From: an uncultured Lachnospiraceae bacterium
GTDB lineage: Bacteria > Bacillota > Clostridia > Lachnospirales > Lachnospiraceae
Direction of reading: 5' to 3'
NCBI GenBank assembly: GCA_902803635.1
Contig: CADCQU010000086.1
Span: forward strand, 1 to 5,521
Length of the DNA: 5,521 nucleotides
Shown: positions 4,536-5,521 of the stretch, one piece after another
Numbering within the stretch: position 1 is the stretch's first letter
How the letters are laid out: the number at the start of each line of letters is the position of its first letter
Position numbers and translations under genes: made by a program
Notes under the pieces: model-generated
The model's input: only the letters and a program-made list of their open reading frames with translations
The model's database searches: none
What the model was told of the DNA's origin: nothing

Positions 4536-5521
4536 ATGAGAAAGGGAAGCGGTTTGGGGATTTTCTTGCTGGTATTTATGCTGGCGCTATTGCTGCCGCG
4601 GCCGGCCTTTGCCGCGACCGGGACGCAGGCGGTAAAGCTCGGAAAAAATGTTTCCGGGGCGCTGACGGAGACCTATCCGGAACGGAGGTACACGTTCACG
4701 CTCCCGCGCTCGGGGCGGGTGGCTCTTCACGCGACTTCCGCCACGGAGCGGGTGAACTACAGGCTCTACACCCCCTCCGGCGACCTCGTCTTCCGGAAGG
4801 AGGGCGTGCAGCGGGACGAAGCGACGGGCAAGAGCCGGATTGACGAGACCATTGACTTACAGGGCGGCACCTACACGCTATGCGTAGACTCGAAATATCT
4901 GCTCGTGCAGAAATATTACGGGAAATTTGTCTTCCGCATCAACTACAAGGCGGCGGCGGAGACATTTGCCGAGACAAACAAGGCCGAGAAGGAGGATATT
5001 TCCTCGGCGAACGCCGTCTCGTTCGGCCAGACGGTCCGGGCGCAGATGTCGGCAAATGAAGACCGCGACATTTTCCGTTTCCGCCTGTCGGCGGCGGGCC
5101 GCGTGTCGCTCCGCGCGAAGGCACAGGTGAAATACCTCTGGTACAATCTCTACGATGCAAATGGCAAGGAGATCTGGACGAAGCACGCGGTATGGAATTC
5201 CGGAATCGGCACGAGCTACGTGGAGGAGAACCTGGACCTTCTGCCCGGAACCTACTATTTTGCGGCGGCCAAGGACCGGAGCACCGGGAACTACGCCTTC
5301 CGCCTGGCCTTCCGGAAAGTGGCGGTTTCCTTTACGGAGACGGCGGGCAAAAACAACGATACGTTGGAGACGGCAACGAAAATTTCCGTAGGCAAGACCG
5401 TCCGCGGCTTCCTCGCCCTGACGAATGAGAAGGATTTCTACCGATTTAAGGTTGCTTCGGGCAAAGAGGTGCGCGTGCAGGCGGCGGCCTACATGAAGTA
5501 CATTTCCTACAAGATCATCAA
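4536..5521 (+). CDS. Secreted protein with tandem beta-sandwich (PPC-like) repeats, 3'-truncated by window end
   Basis: The frame stays open from ATG 4536 to the end of the window (328 complete codons), so the C-terminus is missing. AAGGAGG at 4523-4529 lies 6 bases before the start. Residues 1-26 form a type I signal peptide: MRK, a hydrophobic core at about 7-20, and the cleavage motif AFA before Ala27. After it come at least three related beta-rich units of about 100 residues, beginning near 33, 160 and 283. They share a pattern of G-x-x-V-x-G/A, then D-x-x-x-F/Y-R-F, then G-x-V, then a Y-x-L-Y-x-x-x-G strand. Units two and three are each preceded by F-x-E-T. This resembles the bacterial pre-peptidase C-terminal (PPC) fold often attached to secreted enzymes or cell-wall proteins. 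No catalytic domain is visible in the part present; one could lie downstream. The role is unknown. Confidence 0.85.
   Translation, partial: MRKGSGLGIFLLVFMLALLLPRPAFAATGTQAVKLGKNVSGALTETYPERRYTFTLPRSGRVALHATSATERVNYRLYTPSGDLVFRKEGVQRDEATGKSRIDETIDLQGGTYTLCVDSKYLLVQKYYGKFVFRINYKAAAETFAETNKAEKEDISSANAVSFGQTVRAQMSANEDRDIFRFRLSAAGRVSLRAKAQVKYLWYNLYDANGKEIWTKHAVWNSGIGTSYVEENLDLLPGTYYFAAAKDRSTGNYAFRLAFRKVAVSFTETAGKNNDTLETATKISVGKTVRGFLALTNEKDFYRFKVASGKEVRVQAAAYMKYISYKII

Overview
The window is most likely chromosomal DNA from a fairly GC-rich member of the Bacillota (Firmicutes), either a clostridial or a Negativicutes-type lineage. This rests on four things: the infC-rpmI-rplT order with a long attenuator-like leader, strong AGGAGG-type ribosome binding sites, a lipoprotein built like those common in Firmicutes, and intergenic 'gctccccctcagggggagc' repeats of a kind I associate with gut Clostridia and Negativicutes. 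The species cannot be fixed from the sequence.

Layout. Positions 1-165 hold a short repeat-like scrap, an imperfect long hairpin (43-113) and the terminator of a minus-strand gene. Positions 166-918 (minus) encode a secreted lipoprotein of unknown function, with an extended -10 promoter overlapped by a palindrome. Positions 919-1549 form a long divergent intergenic region: the lipoprotein promoter, a pair of REP-like units in inverted orientation (1098-1253), then the promoter and structured leader of the ribosomal operon. Positions 1550-2668 encode IF3 (infC, with a rare AUU start), L35 (rpmI) and L20 (rplT), closed by a terminator. Positions 2766-4085 encode the replication-associated AAA+ ATPase RarA/MgsA. 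Positions 4086-4535 have no convincing protein gene but contain a minus-strand terminator joined to GNRA-capped hairpins (candidate small RNA), TGTTCA-type repeats, and a promoter whose -35 box lies in an inverted repeat. Positions 4536-5521 encode the N-terminal part of a secreted protein with tandem beta-rich repeats; it runs off the window.

How the genes work together. infC, rpmI and rplT form the classic translation operon, probably controlled by premature termination in the leader (L20-type feedback) and by the AUU start of infC (IF3 feedback). rarA lies downstream of the operon terminator and probably has its own weak promoter or depends on read-through. The two exported proteins at the ends have no visible link to the central genes. 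No defence system, CRISPR array, tRNA, rRNA or insertion sequence was found. The least explained parts are the candidate small RNA at 4195-4290, the operator-like palindromes and the partial repeat protein.
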